A stretch of 64,000 nucleotides of DNA. Source: Heliopora coerulea. Taxonomy: Eukaryota; Cnidaria; Anthozoa; Scleralcyonacea; Helioporidae. Below the pieces are notes generated by a model. It did not search any database and was not told where the DNA came from. It saw only the letters and a program-made list of their open reading frames with translations. Below are positions 34,401-45,829 of the stretch, in pieces. Location of the stretch: the NCBI GenBank assembly GCA_030142905.1, contig JASJOG010000095.1, positions 930,001-994,000 of the forward strand. The letters are read 5' to 3'. How positions within the stretch are numbered: the first letter of the stretch is position 1; each line of letters begins with the position of its first letter. The position numbers and the translations under genes were made by a program.

Positions 34401-35835
34401 AGTGTGGAATCTTATTTTCAAGCTGGAAGAAGAACGTCAGCAGCTTCAACGTTCTCTTTCCCAAATTTGGTCGGACAATTTCCATGGCAACCTCCAGGTG
34501 ACAAAGTCACGACCACTTAATGCTCAGAAGATTCGCCATTCAAGCCGCGTCGATGTACCTGTGGAATTCTTTCAAGAATTCCCACCATCGGCATCCCGAA
34601 AGTCGCCACCTGAAAGTCTTTCAACGAGCCGTTCGGGTCAAGGACACCGTCGCAATAGGTCCGGGCAATTTTCCCCTAGCCAGTACGATGACACGTTCAA
34701 GAAATCTATGCAGATTCTTCAGAATGCCAAAGCAGAGTCCTTAGAGAACTTTTTCACTGAAAAACTGCGGCCAGCATCGGCTGGTGATGATAAAGAAACC
34801 ATTGTGTCTTACACGTGGACAGGCTGCGTGGCACACTGCAACTCAACGCGAGAGGTTCATACTTGGTTGGTTCTCAGCAGTTTGAAATTTTACGTCATTG
34901 CTGATTGGACTGATCGCGCAGAAATTGGCGCCATACATAACGTGATGTTTGGTCCTGGTACCAAACTTTCCTTCAACTGGTTTCGTTTGACGGCATTGCG
35001 TCAAGTGTGCGTCGGCCTCTTTGATCAGACCTTCCGATTGGAGACGGACGATCCCGAAGGTACGTTCACGTTCATTACACGGGACTATAAAGCCACCAGT
35101 TGTTTCTTGGAACACCTGAAGAACACTCTCAAGGAATGTGAACCCGAGCACTTGTCTTTGACAGCCGATGCTTCCAGCGCAGAGCCACCGAGCATATACG
35201 ACACAAGTTCGAACAACGCCGAATCAGACGACGAGCAATTATCGGAGCAAGTTTTCCATTATCCAAATGGCGTGGTGCGTTTCGTATATCCGAGCGACGA
35301 TACCGTCGAACTTTTAAAACACAGCATACTGGAGTTTTCCAAGAATTCCGAATGCCGTGTGGAGATGACTGACGTCAGTATCCTGATGTATCTCCTGGTT
35401 TTCCAAGTGGTGAATGAAAAGAAACTCCCGCGAACCTTCATTATTCTTGATCACGCTTTATGCACGTGTCTGGAGGATCATGTTAACTATCCATTACCGC
35501 TGTTCGTCAAAGGTTTACCCATGGGCTCACGGTATCAGGTCGAGAACCTATGCCCGTTGGCTAACGTCAAAAGAATCGAATTCACAGGTTTCAATACGCT
35601 GGATTTTACAATCGTGTTCGAGCAGAAGTGCCAACATCGAGCAAATTGCAAAGAGTTTGCGGTGGAGAGCGTGCAAGATACTGAGGTTAGTTCTCAGGAC
35701 AGAGCATGTCCCAGTGGCGAAATCCGCTGGACTATCCTAGTACAGACTTATGAGGAGAAGGAGAAAGCTCTAGCAATGATTTTAAAACTTTGGAAAGAGT
35801 GCTACGGCGAGGAATTACCAGTGTTAAGAATTTAG
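16409..35835 (+). CDS. NISCH: Nischarin (imidazoline receptor I-1 candidate), 22 exons
   Basis: Exons: 16409-16495, 19184-19267, 19440-19619, 19796-19844, 20435-20530, 20661-20728, 21242-21334, 21490-21585, 21689-21847, 22504-22572, 22879-23005, 23701-23759, 24239-24367, 24538-24576, 29838-29942, 30370-30430, 30524-30657, 31071-31220, 31571-31668, 31968-32131, 32785-33016, 33348-35835. The sum is 4767 bases, 1588 residues (human about 1504). The PX phosphoinositide-binding domain spans about residues 20-133 (WIVKRRYREFCELHEK; LPPKKFIGN). Leucine-rich repeats follow at about 285-420, e.g. LQELDLSHNQIESLD and LEVLNLSENPV. The 829-residue last exon encodes the conserved C-terminal region, including repeats of the type VGLFDQTFRLETDDPEGTFTFITRD. 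In mammals nischarin is an endosomal and cytosolic scaffold that binds integrin alpha5 and the PAK, LIMK and Rac pathways and restrains migration. The start gives a PX domain at the right distance. Intron 14 holds a 5 kb LINE. Confidence 0.95.
16714..17288. mobile_element. Tigger/pogo-like MITE in nischarin intron 1
   Basis: This 575-base element is flanked by TA on both sides (16712-16713, 17289-17290). The left end reads CACTAGAACCTCGCTGACTC; the right end, read inward, is CAGTGGAACCCCGCTAACTT. That pattern, with further ACTCGAAC motifs inside, is typical of Tc1/mariner-superfamily Tigger elements, which duplicate TA. A 17-base unit (AACTCGAACTCCCTGGT) is present twice near the left end. 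No transposase frame remains. Confidence 0.8.
17880..18462 (+). mobile_element. Decayed RTE-like LINE 3' fragment with (ATG)9 tail
   Basis: No long frame survives, but translated pieces spell the C-terminal region common to RTE-type reverse transcriptases: YRSETWAIK at about 18030-18056, a DEEKLE stretch, then RHFGHV and KRRVKGN further on. The fragment ends in nine ATG repeats (18434-18460), the short-repeat tail typical of RTE LINEs. Many stops and shifts show that it is old. Confidence 0.65.
22215..22309. mobile_element. Foldback element inserted in the GTCN satellite
   Basis: Arms 22215-22233 and 22291-22309 are perfect 19-base inverted repeats (AAAAGTTAAAAGGTTGGTA). Weaker complementarity extends about 10 more bases inward, leaving a centre of about 35-57 bases. 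It could be a tiny MITE or a palindrome formed in place. Confidence 0.6.
22382..22421. repeat. Perfect 17-bp hairpin in the GTCN satellite
   Basis: GGTCCATCCGTCAGTCC (22382-22398) is followed, after a 6-base loop GTTGAT, by its exact reverse complement (22405-22421). This is a local inversion of the satellite. Confidence 0.85.
23936..24110 (-). mobile_element. SINE family copy B (body only) in nischarin intron 12
   Basis: The minus strand matches the body of the fuller copy at 51055-51310: on plus, TAAGGGCCACCCCTCATGGG here is the reverse complement of CCCATGAGGGGTGGCCCTTA there. Its CAGGAAACCGGAGTA stretch also matches copy C at 49225-49385. The tRNA-like head is not recognisable. Confidence 0.7.
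24637..24739. repeat. (CACT)n simple repeat, left part
   Basis: An irregular CACT/CATT run in nischarin intron 14 stops where the LINE begins. A matching but shorter run lies on the far side of the LINE (29767-29811), so the LINE probably split one array. Confidence 0.85.
24761..26195 (+). pseudogene. LINE ORF1 remnant (coiled coil, RRM-like end), frameshifted
   Basis: Open pieces lie in shifting frames at 24761-25021, 25188-25790, 25742-25990 and 26001-26195. The second is rich in Glu, Lys and Leu with heptad-like spacing over about its first 100 residues, suggesting a coiled coil. The last two together look like the RNA-binding fold common in LINE ORF1 proteins (RRIYLGGV followed by a strand-rich stretch). 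The final stop TGA (26193-26195) overlaps the ORF2 start. Confidence 0.7.
26192..29602 (+). pseudogene. LINE ORF2 remnant: APE endonuclease, reverse transcriptase, CCHC end
   Basis: One reading frame runs the whole length, broken by stops at 27491, 28193, 28334, 28427, 28547 and 28742. The endonuclease part shows ALSEHWL, IILGDFNVHV and VDYIWLDND. The reverse transcriptase shows GFDGI, KIPIPKGK, FVDFSKAFDRM and RQGGIPSP. The catalytic motif reads FTDD, where YADD or FADD is usual. A CX2CX9HX4C zinc-knuckle-like motif (beginning CPAC) lies near 29350-29405. The frame is otherwise intact over 3.4 kb, so the insertion is not very old. It encodes no host function. Confidence 0.9.
29767..29811. 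repeat. (CACT)n simple repeat, right part
   Basis: A short CACT/CCCT run between the LINE 3' end and nischarin exon 15; the counterpart of 24637-24739. Confidence 0.75.
31763..31948 (+). repeat. Three degenerate ~62-bp tandem units in nischarin intron 19
   Basis: Each unit begins GATGGGT or GATGAT, then has TAGAGC, TTAGTTCTT or TAGTTCTT, and TTCTTGGTATG. The first two also share CTATGTAATTA. The third is the most diverged. Confidence 0.75.
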
Positions 35836-36699
35836 AGTTTAGTTTATTAATGCATTAGGATGCGTTCATTGTTAGTACCCGGCATTATTAACAAGAAGAG
35901 AATGGGTTGAGTGACTTTCTTCTTACATTAATAAAGTGTTGGTTAATGTTCCGTTTATGTTAATATTGAAAAAGAGATGAGGAAGCCAAGCCACTTCGTA
36001 CAATGTTTAACTGATTTAGTATGATTGCCAGTCCATTTTCATTCGTGACAGTGCTCGGCATTGAGCATTGCATGTGTTTTTTCCCAAGCATATTGTAAGT
36101 ACATTGTTATTAATGATAAGGTCGACCTTCAAGACATTGTGGCCTTCCTAAAATGCATAAGCTTCGTAATGGTCTTCATACGCACCTATTTTGATTACAA
36201 TTTGGTTAAATGCGTAGGTTCAATTCTCACTTAACTCAAAACAAGGAAGTTCTGTGCAAGGGATTCGTTTTTATTTGTACTGGAGGTCAAGAACGTCACT
36301 ATTTCCTGCAGTTCTGCTTAAAACTTGACGTCTAAAGAATTTCTGTTCTCACCCGCGAACAAGTGATGAATGCTTGCCTGGAAGAAAATTTACGTGAAAT
36401 ATTAGACGCTAACTAATTTTAAACTAGATTTTGAAAAATGAATTTTAATTTAATGTATATCCGTTAGGTAAGATTTAATACAATCACTTCTTTTATTAAA
36501 AAGGATTTTAAAACATGTTTCCGAAGTCTTTTTTTCTCTTACAGCAGTGGCGATGGAAACGGTTCTTCTGAAACAGAGTTGGGGAATTAAAACCTCCGAT
36601 CTATTTTTATAAGCCTTTCTGTCGCTAAATTGGGAATCCGTTAACTAGATCTAGTTCTGCTTTGAATTTTATTACAAAGCGAACAAAGCTGGACGGGTA

Positions 36700-36850
36700 C
36701 AGAGCGTTTTCACGTGACGTCATAGCCGCCATGTTCCTTAAGGAAGACCAACATGGCCGCCTTGTCATTTGTCATTTGAAAAACTGACGAGTGAGTTTGA
36801 ACTCTTGAAAACAAATCGACAAATTTCTCATAACACCTGTCTGAAAAAAT
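36700..36850. mobile_element. Possible DNA-transposon end with CRE- and YY1-like motifs
   Basis: GAGCGTTTTCACGTGACGTC is followed by GCCGCCATGTT and, on the other side of a TTCCTTAAGGAA palindrome, its complement AACATGGCCGCC. I remember similar strings as dispersed repeats in coral genomes but cannot check that here. The sites also match CRE (TGACGTCA) and YY1 (GCCATNTT) motifs. No second terminus is visible. Confidence 0.35.
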
Positions 36851-36941
36851 CAAACAAGTAACTTTTCTCCAGACAAGTCAGTTAACGATATTTATGTCTT
36901 CATATTTTTTCGTTAATTTCACGCTGACATTAAATAAAAAC

Positions 36942-37209
36942 CAGGGGCGGATGCAGAATTTTGAAAAAGGGGAGAGGGCAAATTTTTTGTTGACAAATTC
37001 ATGCTACTATTTGGCGTTTTAGTGGGAAAATGTTTATGCTACAGTCGTTTTCGTGTTTTTCAATCTGAGGTTCTTCTACCCACCCTTTCTTTTCTGTTTG
37101 TTCCAATTCTTTTTGAAAGTGGTCGACATGTTTCATGCTTGTGTTTAATAACTGAGCAAAAAGTCAGAGTGGCGCGCTTCCGATGCGCCCCCGCCTAAAT
37201 CCACCTCTG
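36942..37209. mobile_element. Possible degraded hAT-like MITE
   Basis: The left end CAGGGGCGGATGCAG and the right end read inward CAGAGGTGGATTTAG match at 11 of 15 bases. They resemble the CAGGGGCGGATCCAG termini of many hAT elements. No clear 8-base target duplication is visible, so confidence is low. Confidence 0.4.
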
Positions 37210-37623
37210 GAAACAGTCAGAATATTGCTCAACTGAGGAAGAATAATCGCTAAATGCCGACAATACCAGGGATTAGTGTTACGCAGTAAAAAGTTGTCTG
37301 TATCTCGAAGAAAATCGCTCGACTGTATTGACCATTTACTTTATATTCTTTTCTGAGTTATTAATTTCTATGCCTTACTTGTGATTTTTGATATTATTTA
37401 GAGAAAATGCTCTTTTTCACGCTTTTAAAGTGCTAAAAAAAGGACTAGTAATGAACAGTCGATATTCTTTTCCAAATTTTACATTTTCACTTTTTTGTAC
37501 CATTCGTGATTTCATTCCCACCAACCACTTCGGCCCGCATTGCTTCCGCAATAGTGAGTCGGTCGCCATATTTGTTGTAAAATAGTTCACAACCTAGTTA
37601 CACGACTCGCTTGAGATTGAATA

Positions 37624-40600
37624 ATGGCTGATTACGAAGACCAAATCTCTGATCAGGAAAAGGTGAATAATGTTACGACCATCACTTAGTGTAGGTTAGT
37701 TTTTCTTTGGCATTAGTTACAAATTCTGGATTTTATCATTGCTTTGTTTCAGCTTCGAATAGCTTCGGACTTCATCAAACACGCCCCACCCGGCGAATTC
37801 AACGAAGTTTTCAACGGTATGCTGCGTTAGCTTTACGTTTTTCTAGATCCTTCCAAACGTTCAATGCTCTCAAACTTCATTTTTAAATTTGTAGACGTTC
37901 GTGTTTTATTTGACAACGATGCATTATTGAAAACTGGAGCGGCGAGGTACCATTCCATTCGAACTTCCTGTTCTTTTCGTGACTGCCTAGGACTTACCTG
38001 TTAGAACATGACCAAGGCTTGTTTTAATACCGTGGTGGTAGTCATTGGCTCATTAAGACCCCATTCAGTTGGAAATATAGTTTGTTAACATCTGTAGAGC
38101 CTGTGAAATTTAGTTGTAGTTGACCAATGTTCAACTGAAATGACAATGAAAAGTCCTGTTTAGGATAATGAAACAAACGAAACCTTTGGTTTTTTGGGTG
38201 CATGAGATGAAACAATATTTAGTTTTAAGCTGATTTAATTTTTTCAGGTCGGCCACTTCATTATGTTGGAGTTGTCAAAGATTTAATATCATTCTCTGCT
38301 TCCTAATTCTTTCTACCCTGTACAGTAAACTTTAATTTGTGTACAATAGTGTGCTTTCAATTGCTAGACAGTGTTGTTTCCTGAAGACTTTAGTTAGCTA
38401 AAGATATAATGTAAATTAGTGTAAAACTGTTACCTTTTTTTCATTAGCTCATTTTCACAGTATAACAAAGAACAATTTACACCTGTCAAAGTTGAAGGTG
38501 CAGAACATCAGGTGATAGTGATAAAACTTCGTATATTATGGTATTTTTTAGAACAAAGGGCATCTAAGGGTAGTTGAAGTCACATATACAGTGTAAGGCA
38601 TGCAGGATGGATTGGCTTTAACTTTTGTTAAATCAATAGTTTATTACATTTTATGTTTTAGCTGTTGGGGTGAAACCATATTGGGTAAAATGACAATTGC
38701 AAATAATGAATTTGTAACCCAGAAAAGATATGTTATGCTTAGCTTAACCAGTGAATATGCAAATAACCATTTAAATATTCTAACTTTTGTAAATGTCCTT
38801 TCACCAGTCAAACTTCTTTGACCTGTGCTTTTACCATACCAATGGCTGGTCTTGCAAGCTGCTATTTTTATTCTACAGGTTCTGGTGACACCTCATGGTG
38901 AACTACCGGATGGAACATTTATTGATCCCAAATCCAAACAAAAGTTCAGTTATGATCATCTTAGGAAGGTACTAGTTAATGTTAGTTGTAAAATTCAGTA
39001 ATTGACTGATAATCTAATGATTTATGCTAGGTTTTCGAGAAAGTAAACTCTTAATTCTTAACATTTCTAGGAATCAAGTAATCCTGAGCCAATTGATGTT
39101 GATCCAGAGGTGGAGCCATGGAGGACTCAGTTGGATAATGAATTCAGAAAATATGTGGGAAATCATTATCCTCATGGAATTTGCACGGTTTGTTACCAGC
39201 TTTATTTAAAATACATTTTGTGTGTTGTATCGTTCTGGTACAGAAACATTCTGCAAGTCTAAGATGTACAGTCAAAGTTGTTTAATAGTACCTCAAGTTA
39301 TACCTAGTAGTTTCAACAAATGGTCCATGATATGGCTCCAATTTAAAAAAAAAAACTGCATTAAGTAGCTTAGTTGTGTGGTCAAGGACTGGGAAAGCCT
39401 GTTTTCAGAATGTTACCTTAAACATGCAAGAGAAACTGTTCTTGTTAACAAAGGTTGAAGTAAAGTTTCAAGAGTCTTTATTTGAAATTAATGAAGACAG
39501 CTAAGCAATTCAAAAATAGCCAGTTTCATGACCTTGGCTGTAGCTATACAATTTATGATAAACATGGTTAAGATGTGATTGTACATTGCTCATCTTGTAT
39601 CCCTTACCTTATTTCTATTTTTAACCTCTAGGTGTATGGGAGAAATGTTAATGGTACAATCACACTTACGGCTTGTGGTGAGGATCATCAATTTCAACCC
39701 CAGAACTTCTGGTATGTTGGTTTTTTTCTTCATGTTGCCACCTTGAAGTACTGCAAACCTAAATAAAACTGCAAATGTTATCATTAGGACTGAAATACAT
39801 TTTAATGTTATAATTAGTTTGAAGTTGAGCGATAAATTACTTGTTGAGATTCACATGTTCATTTTCAAAAGTCCAAAGTAAAAATGTGTACGTTAATTTT
39901 CACTCTGATTGCCAGAACTCCTGTCAATTATATGCTGCACTGTTTATGCAAAATTCACCTCTGAAACATCAGAAGCATCAGTAAAATACCCCTAAGAATA
40001 TCATAAACCTCAGATCCCTTTCCTCCAATTGTTGGGAGGTCAGGGACCAGCATTCTAGTGGAAAAAGTAAATATCATTTTAATTAACACTAGTCTAGTCA
40101 AACTAGCTTGTGTTGTTTCTGCTGTACAAATATGAATTGTGTATTTCTTGTATTTTGCATTTGGAATTGCTTTATAGGAATGGCCGATGGAGGTCGGAAT
40201 GGACTGTTTCATTTCATGGTTCTGGAGATTCTTCAGAACTTAAAGGCATCCTTAAAGTTCAGGTCAGTGTGAAGCTGCCAAACATATCCAATTCCCAGCA
40301 TGCCAATATTGAAAGATAAAATTTTCTGAAGATGTCAGAGTACTGTATCTATTGTTATCATACAGTGTAGCCTTGTTTAGCTCATAAGTGAAACATTTGA
40401 TTAGTTGATATGTGATCACAGAAGCATGTTACAAACCATCTATTGTGTACCAAAGTATTAATGAAAGTAATAATTTTTGCCCTTGAATATTGATACCCTT
40501 GAATTTCAATTGTTGCACAAATTTATCTCAGGATCATCAAAATTCTTGGGATTAAAATGAAAAAGTTCCCCTCTGAACAGGTTATGGAATTCTTTGTTGT

Positions 40601-41791
40601 GATTTTGACACATGCATATCCTTAGACCCCATTACACGATATTCTGTATAAGATTATTTTTTATCTAATATGTAATGGTTCTAGCTGTTGCCTCATTGAA
40701 ATATAGCTTTACATTTTCACACCCTGATACAGGATATATGTTTAATACTTAGGTACATTATTATGAAGATGGTAATGTTCAACTTGTGTCTTCAAAAGAA
40801 ATAACATCAAATATAAAAGTCACTGTAAGTAATGTACCATCTTTACTGGACTTTATTAATTAGTAATAAGTTCCCATGTTTGGACATAGTATTAAAAGAA
40901 TAAAAAGCTGTTGAGTTCCTTTGAACTGTTTTATTACAGTTGTCAAACATGGCAAGCAATTTCTAATTTAACTTTCTAAAGAACTTATGAAAAAATCAAT
41001 TAGTCATCTCACATTTGGAACCTTAAGTTTTCAAAATGTTTATTTTTAGTTTGTATTTTGTCTTGTGTTACTATCTAGAATTTCAGCTGTTTACTAGCAT
41101 AAACTATGATATCATATGCTCTAGTTTTTCACCAATAGATATAGTACCCTAGTAAAATCCATGCTTAGGACTGACTGGTCTCTTCAATAAGTGTAACTAA
41201 TCAATTATTGTAGATTTTAAGAAATTTCATTGAAAACTTTGGGAAATGGCATTTTTATTTTAAATTGAATTTTAGAGTGAAAGTGCTACGGCAAAAAATA
41301 TAGTAGATGTTATACGAAATGAAGAGGATGATTTTCAGGTAATAAAAGTAACGACACTAACATGTATTTATAGCTTTTGTTTTGAGAAGATGGACAGCAC
41401 TAATGAGTTTGACTGAGACTTTGATTTGAGAATTTTACAATGGTTCATTACTGTGTGGAAATCAGGTAGAAAGCTGTCTGGCTTCACATTTGCCAAGATT
41501 TTTTCTAAATGTTACTGTCCTTCCTATATTACAGTTTTAATTTTATTTTTTAATTTGATATACATTGGACTGCATATAGTGCATCGCAGTCTCCAGCTAT
41601 TCTATGAAATAAAAATGTTGACTTCTGTTTGTTTCACATGATTCCAGAAAGCATTATCCGAAAATTATAGTACTATGTCTCAGACAACCTTTAAAGCACT
41701 CCGAAGACAATTGCCTGTCACAAGAACTAGACTTGATTGGAGCAAGATAGCTGGATACAAGATTGGACAAGAGCTGAAGACTACAACTTGA
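37624..41791 (+). CDS. CAPZA: F-actin-capping protein subunit alpha, 11 exons
   Basis: Exons are 37624-37662, 37753-37816, 37895-37946, 38448-38511, 38879-38968, 39071-39187, 39632-39711, 40178-40262, 40753-40824, 41276-41338 and 41648-41791; 870 bases, 289 residues (human alpha about 286). It pairs with the beta subunit to cap actin-filament barbed ends in the cytoplasm. Conserved stretches are [18 protein letters not shown] (about residues 18-35), FSYDHLRK, the tryptophan-rich [23 protein letters not shown], and the C-terminal [14 protein letters not shown]. The C-terminal tentacle ends [10 protein letters not shown]. The start [13 protein letters not shown] matches the usual N-terminus. 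Many animals have one alpha gene; vertebrate paralogue numbers do not apply. Confidence 0.96.
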
Positions 41792-42344
41792 AGGCAGTCT
41801 TGGAAGGACCTGTGAGAGGCTTGATTTTATTGGTGATGCTCATACTAATTGGATTACAGTCAAATTGAGATTGGATTTGAAAATTCACTTTCTATTCCAT
41901 AGGCAATTTAGTGATACTGCATATGTATAAATTATTGTAAAAAAAAAAAATGGTGGTTGGAAAAACTTTACATCCCTTTGTAAATGATGGGAACTTTGAG
42001 AAATCAAGAGTGACTTTACAACTCTGATTCTGTTATATTTTGTTCCATTATGAGCTAGACAAAAGCTCCACTCTGTCAACTAACATTGGTAAAACTTAAC
42101 ATGAACCTTACCTGGATATTCCAGTCCATAAAAAAGAATCACCACTCTTTCCTTCTTACATAAAACTGACTGTTAAAAATGCAGTTGTCAAATTGATTTA
42201 TAATAATTTAAAACTTTTTATAAAGGTATGTTTTTTGTTTTGGTTTTTTTATAAATGTGTTTTACAAGACCCAGATCCAGTTAGATTTTATTAGTGTAAA
42301 GTCTATGGTCACGTTTCCAAAATTTTTTGATCATCCATCATAGA

Positions 42345-42465
42345 CCTTGTGTTTGGTGAAATTATGCTTTCATCACCATTGACCCTTAATTTGACCTAAT
42401 ATTTTTGTTTAATGCCAGAAATTGAAAATTTGGCTTGGTGGTGATGAAAAGCATAATCACACAAG
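42345..42465. repeat. Imperfect inverted repeat downstream of CAPZA
   Basis: Arms at about 42345-42379 and 42438-42466 share CTTGTGT and ATTATGCTTT(T)CATCACCA in opposite orientation, with a spacer of about 60 bases. It could fold as a stem if it lies in the CAPZA 3' UTR. Confidence 0.55.
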
Positions 42466-43136
42466 ACTTACTTCAGGGGCAAAATTTAACAACTCACAAC
42501 TGAAATATGAACACTAGGGGCAGCATCTTGTATGTAAGCAGGACGTTAGCATTTATTAAACAATTTACCATAGCCAACATGAGTAAAATAATTTCAAGTG
42601 TACGCCTTCCACTTTCTTTGTTCCTTGAAAACCTCAACGATGCATATAAATGTAAGGGAAGATGTACTGACTTGTTGAAGGATATTTCTTAACATATTTT
42701 AATAGTTCTTTGCCTGGGTCTACATGAATTTAAGGTTTTTAAAGAACGAAGAAATTATGTGGAGGGGTATATACTTGAATTGACCCCATAATTGTGCTGA
42801 AGAAATGTTCTCTGGTAAGTATTTTCTTAAGAAAGTTTGTCTTCAGGATCTAGTTGATTATGGTTCAAACTGTTTATTTTCGTGCAAATGAAAATGAGTC
42901 TGAACTGAATTTGTCCTTAATCCTGCGTGACATTTGCAAGTTTTAACAAATTTAATAAGTTATGATTGAATCTAGTCTGGCGATGTGAAACTAACTGGTT
43001 GCCAGTCCGTACAATCCTACAGAACAAGATACATCGAATTTGACTATTTTTAGTGGCACGAGAGATGTCAGTGGTCAGTGGACAACAGTCGCTGAGAAAG
43101 CTTCAATTTCGTTTGTATTCTTTCGAGACATTTGGT

Positions 43137-43152
43137 GGCTCTAAAAAGAGCC
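43137..43152 (-). terminator. Histone mRNA 3' stem-loop
   Basis: On the minus strand GGCTCTTTTTAGAGCC forms the 6-bp stem and 4-base loop bound by SLBP, followed by ACCA. A purine-rich CGAAAGAATA downstream fits the U7 snRNA-binding element. It lies 33 bases after the H4 stop, as expected for a non-polyadenylated replication histone mRNA. Confidence 0.95.
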
Positions 43153-43185
43153 GTTTGTATTAAGTTCTTGTGGAGTTCACACTTC

Positions 43186-43533
<348 letters not shown>

Positions 43534-43575
43534 TTAAGAAAGAGCGAGATTTGATTGAAGGTGGACGACAACAGG

Positions 43576-43665
43576 TATTTATAGCTACATTTAGGCGGAC
43601 CTCTGCGAAGACAGTAGTCAATTTCACTTGGCAGTGATTGGTCGAATTTCCAGTCATGCGATTGG
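43576..43665 (-). promoter_or_regulatory. Histone H4 promoter: TATA, H4 element, two CCAAT boxes
   Basis: On the minus strand, in order upstream of the gene: TATAAATA (43576-43583), GGTCCG (43596-43601; the H4-specific element seen in animal H4 promoters), and two CCAAT boxes (plus-strand ATTGG at 43637-43641 and 43661-43665). TATA is about 80 bases from the ATG, leaving a short 5' UTR. Confidence 0.85.
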
Positions 43666-43671
43666 TCAATG

Positions 43672-45829
43672 AATATTTCGCATATCCAGTCGAGTTGTTT
43701 GGTGATCCGCAAATATTTCTAGCTCCCACCATTTTAAGTTTTCCAGTTTTACAGTCTAAGTTTCTAGGTTTGTGCGTATTTGGTTTTTCTACCAGGAGAA
43801 AAGTGATTACTGGTGTGGGTTAAGTCGAAAGCAATACGAATGTCAAAGAGATTTATGAACAACTAACTCCCTAGTCGGCTAGTCCTTGACCAGCATTGTA
43901 AATTTGACATCTTTGACACAGAAATAAATGCGCAGGACTCTTGAGTTGGTAATTTTAGTATATTTTCATTATTATTTGAGTTAGATTAACTCAAGCATTC
44001 TTTATTTTTTAACTTATCTAAATTTTTATTTTGGTTCCTTCTATTGCATAAACACCAAACCTTGTGGCTTATAAAAATTTGAAAGGAAATTTTTTTTGTT
44101 TGTTTTATTTTATTTTAATTTTAAAAATAGATTAAATGAAATGAAGTAAAAAAATAATATTACATTGCAGGTTATTGGACCAGGGTTTGTGAACAAGTTA
44201 TCAAAACTATTTTGCTGAAAATAAAAGGCAACCCATATTTCGCATGTTGGAGAGACACAATGTACATGTGCAACAGAATATCACAATCAGGATATCAACT
44301 TTCTGGAAACTGCCGAAGACTATGTGTTAAAAAATGGAACTTTGGATAATTTCATAACACAGCTGAGTTGATGGTTGTGGATCTGCGTTTGAGCCCGCTG
44401 TCGTTATCATTGCATAATATTTTAAAAAGGTTGTACTTCATGTAAATTATTTCATTTAAATAGCTCATTAGTTTAAGTCTGAGACGAACGACGTTCTCGT
44501 TGTTTGTCAATGAAGATTTTAATTTTCGTGGATGTGCGTTTGCTGGAAGACGTTGTTCTAAAGTGAGAACAATTTTCCTTACATGAGTGATACCTTTGGA
44601 GCTAAATGAGTTAGCACGAAATCACAATGATTAAAGCTATTTTACGTTGACAGAACTAGTCGATCAGCATACGTCATTCCAACAACCTTATGAAAAACGT
44701 TTGCACTGTCGTGTGTTTGTATGTGTTGGCAGAAGTAAAGTGGGAAAAGAAGAGTGAGGAGTGAGAGAGTTTTTATCAGTAAGACGTGTGTAACTGTACT
44801 TCAGTCCCTGTGTAGTCTTGAAAGAATTAACCTAGTTGTTATAAATTTAAAAAACACGAGAATACTTTTTTAAATTTATAACTATCCTTTTGCTAACCTA
44901 GTTGTGTAAACCGTATTTCATATTTACTCAGTTTGTGATGAAAGCTTGGCAAGAAGTTTTGAACTCTTGCCAGGACAATCTGAAACTGAGTAAATGACCA
45001 CCGAAATATCATGAAATATTTTCTAGCTCAATAACCCTGCTTATTTTGAGTTGAGACAGCACAAGCACTCACCATAACAGCCTGAAGCTCCTAATAAATT
45101 ATGTCATTTGTATTTTTAAGAAAACCAGGAAATAGTTGCTTGGCTGCACTCTAGATTTTCGTTTGAAAGACCATAAATAAAGAATTTCTGGTTGACTTTG
45201 CAGTGTTACAGGCCTCAAAATAATTTGTCATAAGTTTAGTTACCATAAAGATAAAAATTTGCATTGCTGCATGCATTATACATCTTGGTTGATTTTCCCC
45301 CACCTGTCTATCCTTAAATAGTTTTGAAGCATCTTCTTACCTGCTCTTTGATTAATAAAGGATCATTTACTCATATATGAAAAACTGAGTTGACATGTAT
45401 GGTGACAGAGGTATGAATGTAATAAGCTGAATGAAGCACATATCAAGGAAATATTGCTGACATTTTTATTGTAGAAGCAAATAAAAATTGCAGTGCCAAT
45501 ATTTACAAGCAAATTAAGCAGCAAGATCTTAATTTTTTGCAGTAAGAATTTATATAACATTCATTAATAACAGTATGAAGCTATAAAATATAAATAAGAC
45601 TAGATATAAATTTCAAGTACAGAAACAACTACTGGCAGTAGTAATCCTTTAGAATTTGCTTTAAATACTAGCCTGCTAGGCAAATATTATACTTTCAAGA
45701 ACTATTGCATAAAAAGGTTATGGCATAACATTTCATAGTTATTTCAGTGAAGCAGTGCTTCAATGAAGCTAAATTAATTCTAGTAGCAGTTGTAAGAAAA
45801 CTGACAAATGTGGCACAAATTATTCACAA
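43672..45829. other. H4-PIERCE1 intergenic region
   Basis: This is AT-rich, with no gene recognised. It contains a perfect 16-bp hairpin (arms 44839-44854 and 44866-44881, TTATAAATTTAAAAAA and its complement), which is pure A/T and could be fortuitous. A minus-strand AATAAA (45465-45470) may be the PIERCE1 poly(A) signal. Confidence 0.4.

Larger units (their letters stand above)
35836..37623. other. Nischarin-CAPZA intergenic region
   Basis: The nischarin 3' UTR occupies the first 100 or so bases, with AATAAA at 35930-35935. Beyond it lie a possible transposon end near 36700-36850 and a possible hAT-like MITE at 36942-37209. The CAPZA promoter must lie at the right end; I see no TATA box. 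No other gene is apparent. Confidence 0.6.

Noticed and set aside
33888..35740. Several 60-108 codon frames on both strands within the nischarin last exon
   Set aside because: Shadows of a continuous 829-codon frame with clear nischarin homology.
44839..44881. Perfect 16-bp A/T hairpin
   Set aside because: Pure A/T arms in AT-rich DNA with no terminator or element context; recorded only in the intergenic description.
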